From the NCBI GenBank assembly GCA_947168885.1, contig CAMVNQ010000007.1, forward strand, positions 62,001 through 126,000: 64,000 nt of DNA, given 5' to 3'. The stretch comes from an uncultured Clostridia bacterium (GTDB lineage: Bacteria > Bacillota > Clostridia > Oscillospirales > Ruminococcaceae). This document shows, one piece after another, positions 49,826 through 59,075 of the stretch (position 1 is its first letter; each line of letters begins with the position of its first letter). The position numbers and the translations under genes were made by a program. The notes beneath the pieces are model-generated. The model saw only the letters and a list, made by a program, of their open reading frames with translations. It did not search any database and was not told the DNA's origin.

Positions 49826-50185
49826 ATGATAGTTGTTCACAATCATCTTGGCGGTATCGAGTTCACAAGATCGTTCTTTGTCTCGCTCATCGCAAACACG
49901 ACAACAAGTTGTTTCGGCGTTTCGGCTATGAACGCTTCAACTCCTTCGGAAAGGTTTGCCGAGCTTGTCCCGTTCGTAGGGAAGCTGTTTGACATCAACA
50001 AAGGTGTCGATGTCCGTATAAAGAACAGCAAGGTCTGCATAGGCATACATATCTCCGTTATGTACGGCGTTAATGTTTCGGCTGTTGTAGCGAGCATCAA
50101 GAATAAGCTCCGTTACGCTGTCGAGGAGCAGACAAGGCTGTCTGTTGACAAGATCGACGTTTATATCGACGGACTTACTAACTAA
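49826..50185 (+). CDS. Asp23/Gls24 family protein (YloU-like)
   Basis: Translation with VDVRIKNSKVCIGIHISVMYGVNVSAVVASIKNKLRYAVEEQTRLSVDKIDVYIDGL. Confidence 0.88.
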   Translation: MIVVHNHLGGIEFTRSFFVSLIANTTTSCFGVSAMNASTPSERFAELVPFVGKLFDINKGVDVRIKNSKVCIGIHISVMYGVNVSAVVASIKNKLRYAVEEQTRLSVDKIDVYIDGLTN

Positions 50186-50291
50186 TGCATTATTCATAAT
50201 GGATGTGTTGCTTCACGCCGATTTCTGAATCGTGACAAGTGAGTTATCTTGTGCGTTGAAAGATGAATTGTGCATTGAAAAAGGTGGCAAT

Positions 50292-50786
50292 ATGAAAGAT
50301 ACGCTTTTCGTATATTACTCTCTTGAGGGTAATACAGAGTTCGCTGCGCAGACAGCAGCAGCTGCTGCTGAAATGGACGTAGAACGGCTCATACCCGTTA
50401 AGGAGCCTCCGAAAAAGGGCTTCGGAAAGTTCTTCTGGGGCGGACAGAGTGTTGTTATGCATCATACGCCGGAGCTCGAACAGCTTAAATTCGATGCGTC
50501 GGCTTACAAGAACATAATCTTCGGTTTTCCGGTATGGGCAAGCTCATATCCGCCGGCAATAGCGACTTACCTCAAATTCCATAAGCCGGAAGGGAAGAAC
50601 TGCTGGATAATTGCCTGTTCGGCGGGCGGGAACGCAGTCAAGGCAATCAGAAAGATAACCGACGCTCTCGAAGGCAACACTGTCGTCGATACGCTGAGCC
50701 TTCAGGATCCCGCTCATGACAAAGAGAAAAACGCAAAGATCATAACCGGATTCATCAATAAGAATTTCGGCAAAAGCGAAGAATGA
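50292..50786 (+). CDS. Flavodoxin-like protein
   Basis: TLFVYYSLEGNTEFAAQ; FGFPVWASSYPPAIATYL. Confidence 0.88.
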   Translation: MKDTLFVYYSLEGNTEFAAQTAAAAAEMDVERLIPVKEPPKKGFGKFFWGGQSVVMHHTPELEQLKFDASAYKNIIFGFPVWASSYPPAIATYLKFHKPEGKNCWIIACSAGGNAVKAIRKITDALEGNTVVDTLSLQDPAHDKEKNAKIITGFINKNFGKSEE

Positions 50787-50944
50787 ATAATGCTACTGCT
50801 TTGCAGTATCTTTATATCTGCACGGTATCCCTGTGATACTGCGCGAAGCCAATAAAAGTCTTTCGGACGAGAAGATGGATTCGGGAGAGGGGAGACCCTT
50901 TCTTCAGAAATAGTCTCTCTTCACCGAGCAAAGGAAGTGTTGAT

Positions 50945-52597
50945 TTGGAGATCAGCGGTAAGCTGCTGCGTGACGGTATTATCTCCGGTGCGCACAACAT
51001 CATAAACAACAGGAACAGGGTGGACGAACTTAACGTCTTTCCGGTGCCGGACGGTGATACCGGAACGAATATGTCCATGACCATAGGAAATGCTCTTACG
51101 GAGCTTACATCTATGGAAGACGACGTTACGGTGGCTACGGTCTCGGATACGGCGGCGTCGGCTATGCTGCGCGGCGCAAGAGGAAACTCGGGCGTTATTC
51201 TGTCTCTTCTGTTCAGAGGTATATCAAAAGGTCTTAAAGACAAGGCGACCGCTTCCGGTGCGGAATTCGCGGCAGCTCTCGAACTCGGCGTAAAGGCGGC
51301 ATATAAGTCTGTTATGAAGCCTACCGAGGGTACTGTACTGACTGTATCCCGCGAGGCTTCCGAAGCCGCAGTGAAGAAAGCCGGTACTACCGACGACATT
51401 GTTGAGATCTTTACGGCTCTTATCGAAGCGGGTGAAGAGTCGCTCGCGAGAACGCCCGAACTTCTTCCGGCTCTCAAGAAAGCCGGCGTTGTCGATTCCG
51501 GTGCAATGGGCTTTCTCCTTATCTTCAAGGGAATTTACAGCGTCATCAAGGGTGACGGCATTATCGAGAACCTCGAAGCCGAAGAACAGAAGCGCGAGAT
51601 CGCTATCGTAAGCAAAAATGCTGCCGGAACCTATGAGACAGACATAAAGTTCACATATTGTACAGAATACATAGTCAACAAGAAAGAGGGCTGTGCAGAC
51701 GCAACAATGCTGCGCGCGTACCTTGAGAGCATCGGTGACAGCGTAGTTGTTGTTGACGACGACAGCATCATCAAGATACACGTTCATACCGATCACCCGG
51801 GTCTCGCTTTTGAGAAGGGACTTACGTTCGGCTATCTCACGAATATGAAGATCGAAAATATGCGTGAGCAGCACAAGACCCAGAAAAAGAAAGCTGCAAA
51901 CGAATCAAAGAGCAGACCTGTTCCGGTAAAGCCCGAGAAGGAAATAGGATTTGTTGCAGTAGCAAGCGGCGCGGGAATAGAAGCTCTGTTCACCGATCTC
52001 GGTGTTGACAGCATCGTCCGCGGCGGTCAGACCTCGAATCCTTCGACCGAGGACATTCTCGACGCGGTAATGGCTACGCCCGCAAAGAATGTTTTCGTTC
52101 TTCCGAATAACAAGAATATCATACTCGCTGCCGAGCAGGCGGTAAAGCTTGCCGACAGAAAGGTCATAGTTCTCCAGTCCCGTTCTGTTCCGCAGGGTAT
52201 CACGGCTATGCTCACGTTTGACCCCGACCTTTCCGTCAAGGAGAACAGCGTCAATATGACTGCCGCTCTCGATAACGTCGGCACTGGTCTTGTAACTTAC
52301 GCTGTGCGTGACAGTGTAGTCGGCGACCGCAAGATAAAGAACGGCGACATTCTCGGAATGGAGAACGGAAAGCTCAACGTTGTCGGAAGCGAGATCTCCA
52401 AGGTGCTTTACAAGGTTACGAAGCATCTCGTCAACAACAGCAGCTCTTACGTCACAGTAATATACGGCTCGGACGTTTCGGACGAGGACGCAGAGAATGC
52501 GTTCGGCTATCTGAAGCAGAAGCTCGGTGATAATGTCGAGTTCTCTCTCGTCAACGGCGGACAGCCGGTGTACTACTACATGGTATCGGTAGAATAG
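50945..52597 (+). CDS. fakA: DAK2-domain fatty acid kinase catalytic subunit (YloV/FakA)
   Basis: NNRNRVDELNVFPVPDGDTGTNMSMTI; GARGNSGVILSLLFRG; TTG start. Confidence 0.93.
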   Translation: MEISGKLLRDGIISGAHNIINNRNRVDELNVFPVPDGDTGTNMSMTIGNALTELTSMEDDVTVATVSDTAASAMLRGARGNSGVILSLLFRGISKGLKDKATASGAEFAAALELGVKAAYKSVMKPTEGTVLTVSREASEAAVKKAGTTDDIVEIFTALIEAGEESLARTPELLPALKKAGVVDSGAMGFLLIFKGIYSVIKGDGIIENLEAEEQKREIAIVSKNAAGTYETDIKFTYCTEYIVNKKEGCADATMLRAYLESIGDSVVVVDDDSIIKIHVHTDHPGLAFEKGLTFGYLTNMKIENMREQHKTQKKKAANESKSRPVPVKPEKEIGFVAVASGAGIEALFTDLGVDSIVRGGQTSNPSTEDILDAVMATPAKNVFVLPNNKNIILAAEQAVKLADRKVIVLQSRSVPQGITAMLTFDPDLSVKENSVNMTAALDNVGTGLVTYAVRDSVVGDRKIKNGDILGMENGKLNVVGSEISKVLYKVTKHLVNNSSSYVTVIYGSDVSDEDAENAFGYLKQKLGDNVEFSLVNGGQPVYYYMVSVE

Positions 52598-52607
52598 CCG
52601 CGGGCGC

Positions 52608-52704
52608 GCGGCGGCGAATCCGTCTCGACTCTCTATATAGTACGAATTTTCTGCCTCGCAGCCGTAAGTCTCATAAATTTCAGATTTGTGCTATTAGCCG
52701 CGGA
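52608..52704. repeat. 97-bp intergenic direct repeat, copy 1
   Basis: Matches 52777-52873 with 5 mismatches counted by eye. Confidence 0.9.
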
Positions 52705-52776
52705 CTGCACGATGCAGTGACAGTTGTTGCCAAGGGCGCGCACGACGCGCGCAAATATAGCAACAACGAAAACGCA

Positions 52777-52873
52777 GCGGCGGCGAATCCGTCCCGACTC
52801 TCTATATTGGACGAATTTTCTGCCTCGCAGCCGTAAGTCTCATAAATATCAGATTTGTGCTATTAGCCGTGGA
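52777..52873. repeat. 97-bp intergenic direct repeat, copy 2
   Basis: Matches 52608-52704 with 5 mismatches counted by eye. Confidence 0.9.
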
Positions 52874-52966
52874 TTTTATAAAATAACAGCAGACCCGACG
52901 GTCTGCTGTTTATTTTTGAACATTGATAAAAAACACAAAATCAGACATTTACAATGGAAAAAACTA

Positions 52967-52995
52967 TTGAAATTGATATAAAAGTATGTTATAAT
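52967..52995 (+). promoter_or_regulatory. Promoter of GNAT-smpB operon
   Basis: TTGAAA-N17-TATAAT. Confidence 0.65.
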
Positions 52996-53064
52996 ATAAT
53001 AAATATGTGGTCTGCGGCATAACTTTCCGCACTGCAGATATTTTTTGGATAAGGACGTGATGAT

Positions 53065-53514
53065 ATGCCAAAAATAAATATACGGGAAGCTCAGATAACC
53101 GATCTCGACGATCTTCTAATGCTTTATTCGGTGCTTTATGGTAGTATTGTTCTCAAACGTGACAAGGAAATGGATAAGATATGGAGCCATATGCTAACAG
53201 ATCAGTATTATCATATCATCGTTGCGGAAGAGGACGGAAAGATAGTATCGACCTGTACCTGCGTTATTATCCAGAATATTACGTTTGAACACAGACCTTA
53301 CGCTATAATAGATAATATAGTTACACAGAGTGAATACAGAGCACAGGGCCTCGCGACTGCGTGTCTTCAGGAAGCTAAGCGTTTTGCAGAGAACGCAGGC
53401 TGCTTCAAGATAACGCTTTCAACATCGTCGCGGCTGCCTTCTACGCATAAGTTCTATGAAAAGCTCGGATATAACAAGGAAGGGCTCACTGCGTTCACAC
53501 AGTGGCTCGATTGA
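53065..53514 (+). CDS. GNAT family N-acetyltransferase
   Basis: YAIIDNIVTQSEYRAQGLATACLQEAKRFAE; HKFYEKLGY. Confidence 0.92.
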   Translation: MPKINIREAQITDLDDLLMLYSVLYGSIVLKRDKEMDKIWSHMLTDQYYHIIVAEEDGKIVSTCTCVIIQNITFEHRPYAIIDNIVTQSEYRAQGLATACLQEAKRFAENAGCFKITLSTSSRLPSTHKFYEKLGYNKEGLTAFTQWLD

Positions 53515-53523
53515 GGTAAATGA

Positions 53524-53985
53524 ATGGCTGAAAATATAAAAACGATCTCAGACAACCGACAGGTGCGTCATGAGTATTTCATTCTCGAAAGCATCGAAGC
53601 AGGTATAGAGCTCACCGGTACAGAGGTCAAGTCGATAAGACAGGGCGGTGTGAATCTGCGTGATTCGTGGATAGAAATATCCGACGGTGAGGCGTATGTC
53701 AAGCAGATGCACATTTCACCCTATGAAAAGGGAAATATATTCAACAAAGACCCGCTGCGCGAAAGGCGGCTTCTTATGCACAAGCGCGAGATACTCCGCC
53801 TTTTCGGTCAGGTCAGACAGGGCGGGCTTACGCTTATCCCCGTGTCGCTGTACTTCAAGGGAAGCCGCGTGAAAATGCAGGTCGGTCTGTGCAAGGGCAA
53901 AAAGCTTTACGATAAGCGCGCGTCAATGGCAGAGCGCGACGCTAAGCGCACGATAGACCGTGAGATAAAGGAGCGCAACAGATGA
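53524..53985 (+). CDS. smpB: SsrA-binding protein
   Basis: [54 protein letters not shown]. Confidence 0.97.
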   Translation: MAENIKTISDNRQVRHEYFILESIEAGIELTGTEVKSIRQGGVNLRDSWIEISDGEAYVKQMHISPYEKGNIFNKDPLRERRLLMHKREILRLFGQVRQGGLTLIPVSLYFKGSRVKMQVGLCKGKKLYDKRASMAERDAKRTIDREIKERNR

Positions 53986-54662
53986 AAAGACTGATTGCAG
54001 TTCTTCTCTGTGCGCTTTTCCTTTTCTGCTTCGGTATTACTGCTTCGGCTCTCGGAAGTGAGTTCACGCTTACGCCGGAGACTGTGACAGAGCTTGGCTG
54101 CGGGAGTCTCGAATATCTGTCGGAGCAGAAGATATACCACTTTACCGGCCGTGACAGCGCGCAGGTCGAAATTCCGGTATCCGGCGGCATATACGCCTAC
54201 GTTATTGCCGGCGGCTATCACAGCGAATCGAACGGTGTCACGGATAACGGCGTGAACTGTGTCTGTTCGCTTAATATTATGTTGTTGGACGAGAACGGAG
54301 AACAGGTAATATCACCGGATCTTGGTTCTCCTGTGATCTGTATTCCTGCGGACGGAGCTTTTCACCGCTGGAGCATAGGGAACGATGAAATGTACGCGGG
54401 GCTTCCGGAAAATGTGAAAAGTGTTAAGCTTACTGTCTCGGGTGAAAACAACACCGCATATATCAAGTCGCTGTACATAAGCTCAAGCGACACACAGGCG
54501 CGTGATATGTCTGCGCTGAAATGGGAAGTCAATCATCTCGGCAACATAGACGCGCAGACAGGCACTATGCAGCGTATCGTGATGATCGGGTTTATATGTC
54601 TGGTCGCGGCGGTAATGATGATTTTCGCGAAAGTGCGCGGAAAGTACAAGAAAGGAAAATGA
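53982..54662 (+). CDS. Secreted membrane-anchored protein of unknown function
   Basis: Signal peptide, C-terminal TM and basic tail; ATG overlaps smpB stop. Confidence 0.7.
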   Translation: MKRLIAVLLCALFLFCFGITASALGSEFTLTPETVTELGCGSLEYLSEQKIYHFTGRDSAQVEIPVSGGIYAYVIAGGYHSESNGVTDNGVNCVCSLNIMLLDENGEQVISPDLGSPVICIPADGAFHRWSIGNDEMYAGLPENVKSVKLTVSGENNTAYIKSLYISSSDTQARDMSALKWEVNHLGNIDAQTGTMQRIVMIGFICLVAAVMMIFAKVRGKYKKGK

Positions 54663-54868
54663 ACATGGAACTTACAATGAAGATCGAAGGAATGATGTGT
54701 CCGCACTGCGAGGCATCGGTCAAGAAAGCTCTCGAAGCGATACCGACAGTCATTGAGGCTGTACCGAGCCACGAGAGGGGAGAGGCGTTGGTAAAACTCT
54801 CCGCTGAAACAGATTTCGATGTGCTCAAAAAAGCAGTCGAGGAGCTGGACTATAAAGTAGTTGGATAA
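54659..54868 (+). CDS. Heavy-metal-associated (HMA) domain protein
   Basis: MKIEGMMCPHCEASVKKALEAI; ATG overlaps previous stop. Confidence 0.9.
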   Translation: MNMELTMKIEGMMCPHCEASVKKALEAIPTVIEAVPSHERGEALVKLSAETDFDVLKKAVEELDYKVVG

Positions 54869-54897
54869 AACAAAGCCTTTTGTATGACTTAAAGTCT

Positions 54898-54940
54898 GAA
54901 CTGCCCCATTTTGTGCGCAAAGCACAAAATGGGGCAGTTC
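54898..54940. terminator. Bidirectional terminator
   Basis: 19-bp perfect arms GAACTGCCCCATTTTGTGC-GCAAA-GCACAAAATGGGGCAGTTC, then ATTTATTTTTT. Confidence 0.9.
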
Positions 54941-54979
54941 ATTTATTTTTTATAGGAGCGCTCTTGTTGTTTTTATCTG

Positions 54980-57244
54980 TCAATTTGCCTCAGTCAGCCA
55001 GCACGAAAGTGAAACGTGCTTGTTGTCCCATGTGGCGGTATAGGTAAAGTCGCCGTCGGAAGTGCCGGAGATGCGCGGACTTCTTTCAAAGATTATCGTG
55101 TTGATGAATTTCGAGTTCACGTCATATACCTTGATCTTGAAAATGTCGGGATCTTCAAGGTCGCGGCGCAGTGTCGTCATCAGTACAAACCGGCTTGAAC
55201 AGCTTCCGTCGTCGTTTTCCCAGAGTATCTTCGTGACGATAGGTGTTCCGGTCGCGAGTATGTTCCTTACCTTGCTGAAATCTTCCTCGCTGTTTAGCCG
55301 GAAGCTATCTCCCGAATCGCGGAACGTCTCATAATAATGTATTGCGCGAAGCATTTCATAGTCGTTCTCGCTGTATTTCTGCCGCATAGTGGATGCTGTG
55401 TGGTTCGGGACGAGTATCTCTGCTTTCTGCCAGTCCGTACCTGCGTCGGTGTAGGGAATGTCGATCTTGAACCAGCCTTTGTCCTGTGAATCGCGTGCAT
55501 CGTCGGGGAGCACTTTAAGCGTGTCGCCGCCGCATAAGAAGTTGAGGTATGTGTCGGGTTTTGTCCACTTCTCCTGCATAGTCTGGAGAATCACCTTGCG
55601 AAGCGGTTCGCTTGTGTTTATCGTAGTGCCCTCGAATGTGTAGGAGATCTTTTCTTCCTCGTTTTCGCCCGAGTTCTTGACTCCGCCGCGGAACCAGTCT
55701 CTCGCGAGCATCACCATTCCGAAGTCAAGCGTATCGTTTGTTTTTGACTTGAAGTTGCCGAAGCTGAATCCGTTGAAATCAGGGTCAAAACCGGTGTCGA
55801 AGAGCGTGTAGCTGTCGGGTTTGCCGTCGAAGTCATCATCGACAATGTCGTCTTCCATTGACGCGATCATCGTCGAGTAAAGACCCTCAAGTATCTTTGC
55901 TTCCGAGATAGGGTAGTAGCTTCCGCCGGTGGCGCTCGCTATTCTCGTGAGAAGGTCGGTATCTACCTCGTCTCCGAGACCTATTGTCATTATTGTTACG
56001 TTCTTCGCCTTTGCGAGCCTTATGATCTCAGTCCTGGTATATCCCGCCGTGTCTGTGGAGATACCGTCTGTAAGCAGGACGATGATGTTTCTCTCCGATC
56101 TCATTTCATCTGTGAAAGACTCAAGTCCGAGCATCAGAGCACGCTCAACGCTTGTGCCGTCGAAACCCGCACCGAGCTTTCTTATACGGTTGATAGCGGA
56201 AAGAACATTCGACTTGTTCGGGTCGAACTCACAGAGCGTTTTGAAATCGTATGTGAATACCGAGATTGAGAATTTAACACTGTTGTCCAGCGCGAGTGCG
56301 AAATTATTCGCGAACACGAGCCGCTTGAAATCCACGTCGTTCTCGTTCGATGTTGACTGAACGGATTTCGGGTACATGGAACCGGAGTTGTCTATAAGCA
56401 GATGAACATTCATCTGTGCGCTGTTATAGGCTTCGGCTGATGTATGGATAACGTTCTCCGCGCCGAGCACATAAACGCCGTTGCCTGTGAGTGTGCAGGA
56501 CATCTTTCCCTCGCCGTGGGTCGCATTTACGGGTTCGTATCTCTTCGTGTAAGGGTCGAATCTGTATATCATCAGGTCGGGTTCTTTGATGCCCGACATA
56601 GTCAGCATTTCTTTATCGTAGCTGAATATAAGCTCGGCACTGTCGAATGGTGTGTCCATGTGGAATTCATACGGTGCGGTGAGAGCGCCCGCGTTCGACG
56701 CAACGGAATTGAGCGTGAGCTTGTCGATAGTTGCGCCGTAGATGTCGGCGGTTCCCTTAACAGTCACCTGACCCTCAGCAAAAGGTATCGTGCGGGTGAA
56801 CTTACGGTCTGCGTCCTTCGTGACACCGTCGGAGATAAGCGAGAGCGGGTCAAGTCCCGCACGCACTTCAATACCGTCCTTTATTCCGTCGCCGTCGGAA
56901 TCGGCGTTGCGGGGTTCGGTACCGTACTTCACCTCGTCGCTGTCGATGATGCCGTCGCTGTCGGTGTCGGGCGTGATGACACCGGTTTTCAGAACGATCT
57001 CGTTTGCGTTGGAGATGCCGTCGTCATCATAGTCAGCGTCGGCTTTTAGCTCTTCGACCGTATTGTACGTATCGGGGTAGAATTTGTTGAAGTTGTATTT
57101 GAGAGCAGCCGCCTTGTTGTCCTCGTTTGCCTTTACCGCAAGATAGATAAGGATTCCGCCGAGAATAACGATCACTGCGGCGACAGATATTATCACTGCC
57201 TTTGCCTTGTTATCGAGCCCGGCGGATCTGCTTCCGAAAGCCAT
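54980..57244 (-). CDS. Membrane-anchored vWA protein with Ca-binding (thrombospondin type 3-like) repeats
   Basis: N-terminal TM; DTDSDGIIDSDEVKYGTEPRNADSDGDGIKDGIEV; MIDAS LLIDNSGSM; LLTDGISTDTAG. Confidence 0.88.
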   Translation of the reverse strand: MAFGSRSAGLDNKAKAVIISVAAVIVILGGILIYLAVKANEDNKAAALKYNFNKFYPDTYNTVEELKADADYDDDGISNANEIVLKTGVITPDTDSDGIIDSDEVKYGTEPRNADSDGDGIKDGIEVRAGLDPLSLISDGVTKDADRKFTRTIPFAEGQVTVKGTADIYGATIDKLTLNSVASNAGALTAPYEFHMDTPFDSAELIFSYDKEMLTMSGIKEPDLMIYRFDPYTKRYEPVNATHGEGKMSCTLTGNGVYVLGAENVIHTSAEAYNSAQMNVHLLIDNSGSMYPKSVQSTSNENDVDFKRLVFANNFALALDNSVKFSISVFTYDFKTLCEFDPNKSNVLSAINRIRKLGAGFDGTSVERALMLGLESFTDEMRSERNIIVLLTDGISTDTAGYTRTEIIRLAKAKNVTIMTIGLGDEVDTDLLTRIASATGGSYYPISEAKILEGLYSTMIASMEDDIVDDDFDGKPDSYTLFDTGFDPDFNGFSFGNFKSKTNDTLDFGMVMLARDWFRGGVKNSGENEEEKISYTFEGTTINTSEPLRKVILQTMQEKWTKPDTYLNFLCGGDTLKVLPDDARDSQDKGWFKIDIPYTDAGTDWQKAEILVPNHTASTMRQKYSENDYEMLRAIHYYETFRDSGDSFRLNSEEDFSKVRNILATGTPIVTKILWENDDGSCSSRFVLMTTLRRDLEDPDIFKIKVYDVNSKFINTIIFERSPRISGTSDGDFTYTATWDNKHVSLSCWLTEAN

Positions 57245-57458
57245 ATATCCAAACATCCCTTCCGTAAGATTACTGTATTGCGTGCATCCTGCGCGCATCT
57301 AACCATTCTTATTATACCATAAATATGCGGAAAGGTCAACGGAATTTGCATCCATTGACCTTATTTCGGCATATCGCATATCATTGATTGTGCATTTTAA
57401 CGGGGCAAAGCGTTAACCGTCAGGTTGCCGGAACCGGAACGCGGTTCTGAACCCCTTT

Positions 57459-59075
57459 TTATTCGGTAACAGCTTTTTCTTTGCGTTTTTTCTTTACTTT
57501 TTCTCTGACAGCCTGTGCAGCAAAATAGATACCTATAAGGACCCATACGCAGATCAACGATATTATCAGAGCCTTCGCGCCGTCGGGAAGCTCGCCGAGT
57601 TCCGCTTTTCCCTCCGCCGAGATGCTGTCGAGACGGTAGAGCGATGCCGTGCTGTCATAGAGCTTTTCGATGTACGCTTCATCTACCGTTTCTTTGCGGC
57701 GCGTCGATTTCGCTACAGCCTCGATAAGCTGTCCGGCAGCATCACGAAGCGAAGCAGAACCGTTGAACACGGGTGTGATGAACGTGTTGTCAATGTTGTC
57801 AAGAAGAAGTTTCGTAGCGTCTATCTTTACGCTGTAATGCTCACCGTTGTCGGTTCCGCCGAGCGCGAGATACTCCTTGTATTCCGCGGACTCGTGAGCC
57901 TTATACGTTACCGGGATATACCCCTCTGTCTTTGCGTAGGGTATCTGTACGCCGTTCGTTAGTAGGAACTGGGTGAACAGCCAAGACGCGAGGACTTCCT
58001 GGGGGTCGTCCTTGTTGAATACGCACACCGACGGACCCTGTGAGATCATCTGCGGGTGAGCGGTGTCGTACTGCGGTACAGGCTTCACAACTGTCTCGAA
58101 CTCGATGATCGAGTCTTCGGCTATGTCGTGATGCGTCGCGTGGCTTCCCATCCACGTTGCTCCAGCGGTAGAGTCGACAGCGAAGATACATTGTCCAGCA
58201 TTAAGGAAGTTTCCGGGGTAGCTCGATATTTTGAATGTCGAGAACGCGCCCTTTTTAACGTGGTCGGAAACGGTATAGAGTATCTGTTTCGTCTCGTCAT
58301 TGAAGATGCCGATGTTGCCCGCGCTGTCGGAATACCCCGCGCCGAGCTGCTTTAACATCTGTATCATCATATTGTCGGTGGATTTGTATATGAACGGTAT
58401 CATAACTTTCTGACCGTTTATTCTGAACGTACCGTCGTCGTTCTTTTCGGTCGCCGCGTCCGAGACTTCCCAGATGAAATCCCACGTCAGAACGTCGGGG
58501 ATAGTGTAGCCGAGCTTCTCGACCATATCCTTGTTGATGTAGCAGGCTTCGGTCGAGCGCATATACGGCAGAGCGTAGTGCTGACCGGAAAGGATACATT
58601 CGTCAAGATATTTCGGTATAACTTCGCTGTATGTCGGAGCGTCGAACTTCACCGCGCTTCCGCCGAAACCGTACTTCGCGTCAGACATGAGCGCATCGAG
58701 CGGAACAACAGTGTTCTCACCGGTCATATATGTCGCGATGTGGTCGGGGTAGGTGATGCAGACGTTCGGCGTGGTCTTTGTCGGAATATTCGTGATAACG
58801 TCGTTGTAGATCTTGCCGTAGTCGGTATAAAGCCGCATATCGACAGTGACGTTCGGATAGTAAGACTGGAAATCCTCGATAGCCTTGCGGTAGATGTCGG
58901 TCTGGGTTCGGTTGGTGTCGTTCTTCGCCCAGAACGTTATATTTATGCTTCTGCTTTCGTCGAGCTCCGCGGGAACGGAAAATTCCGCGGTCTTACGCGA
59001 ACCGTGACAGCCCGACACAGTAAGTGCGGTAACGGCTGCACACAAAGCGGCGGCGATACGTTTCTTATTTCTCAT
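57459..59075 (-). CDS. Extracellular sugar-binding lipoprotein of an ABC importer
   Basis: Lipobox LTVSGCHG; ITFWAKNDTNRTQTDIYRKAIEDFQSYYPNV; adjacent permeases. Confidence 0.9.
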   Translation of the reverse strand: MRNKKRIAAALCAAVTALTVSGCHGSRKTAEFSVPAELDESRSINITFWAKNDTNRTQTDIYRKAIEDFQSYYPNVTVDMRLYTDYGKIYNDVITNIPTKTTPNVCITYPDHIATYMTGENTVVPLDALMSDAKYGFGGSAVKFDAPTYSEVIPKYLDECILSGQHYALPYMRSTEACYINKDMVEKLGYTIPDVLTWDFIWEVSDAATEKNDDGTFRINGQKVMIPFIYKSTDNMMIQMLKQLGAGYSDSAGNIGIFNDETKQILYTVSDHVKKGAFSTFKISSYPGNFLNAGQCIFAVDSTAGATWMGSHATHHDIAEDSIIEFETVVKPVPQYDTAHPQMISQGPSVCVFNKDDPQEVLASWLFTQFLLTNGVQIPYAKTEGYIPVTYKAHESAEYKEYLALGGTDNGEHYSVKIDATKLLLDNIDNTFITPVFNGSASLRDAAGQLIEAVAKSTRRKETVDEAYIEKLYDSTASLYRLDSISAEGKAELGELPDGAKALIISLICVWVLIGIYFAAQAVREKVKKKRKEKAVTE

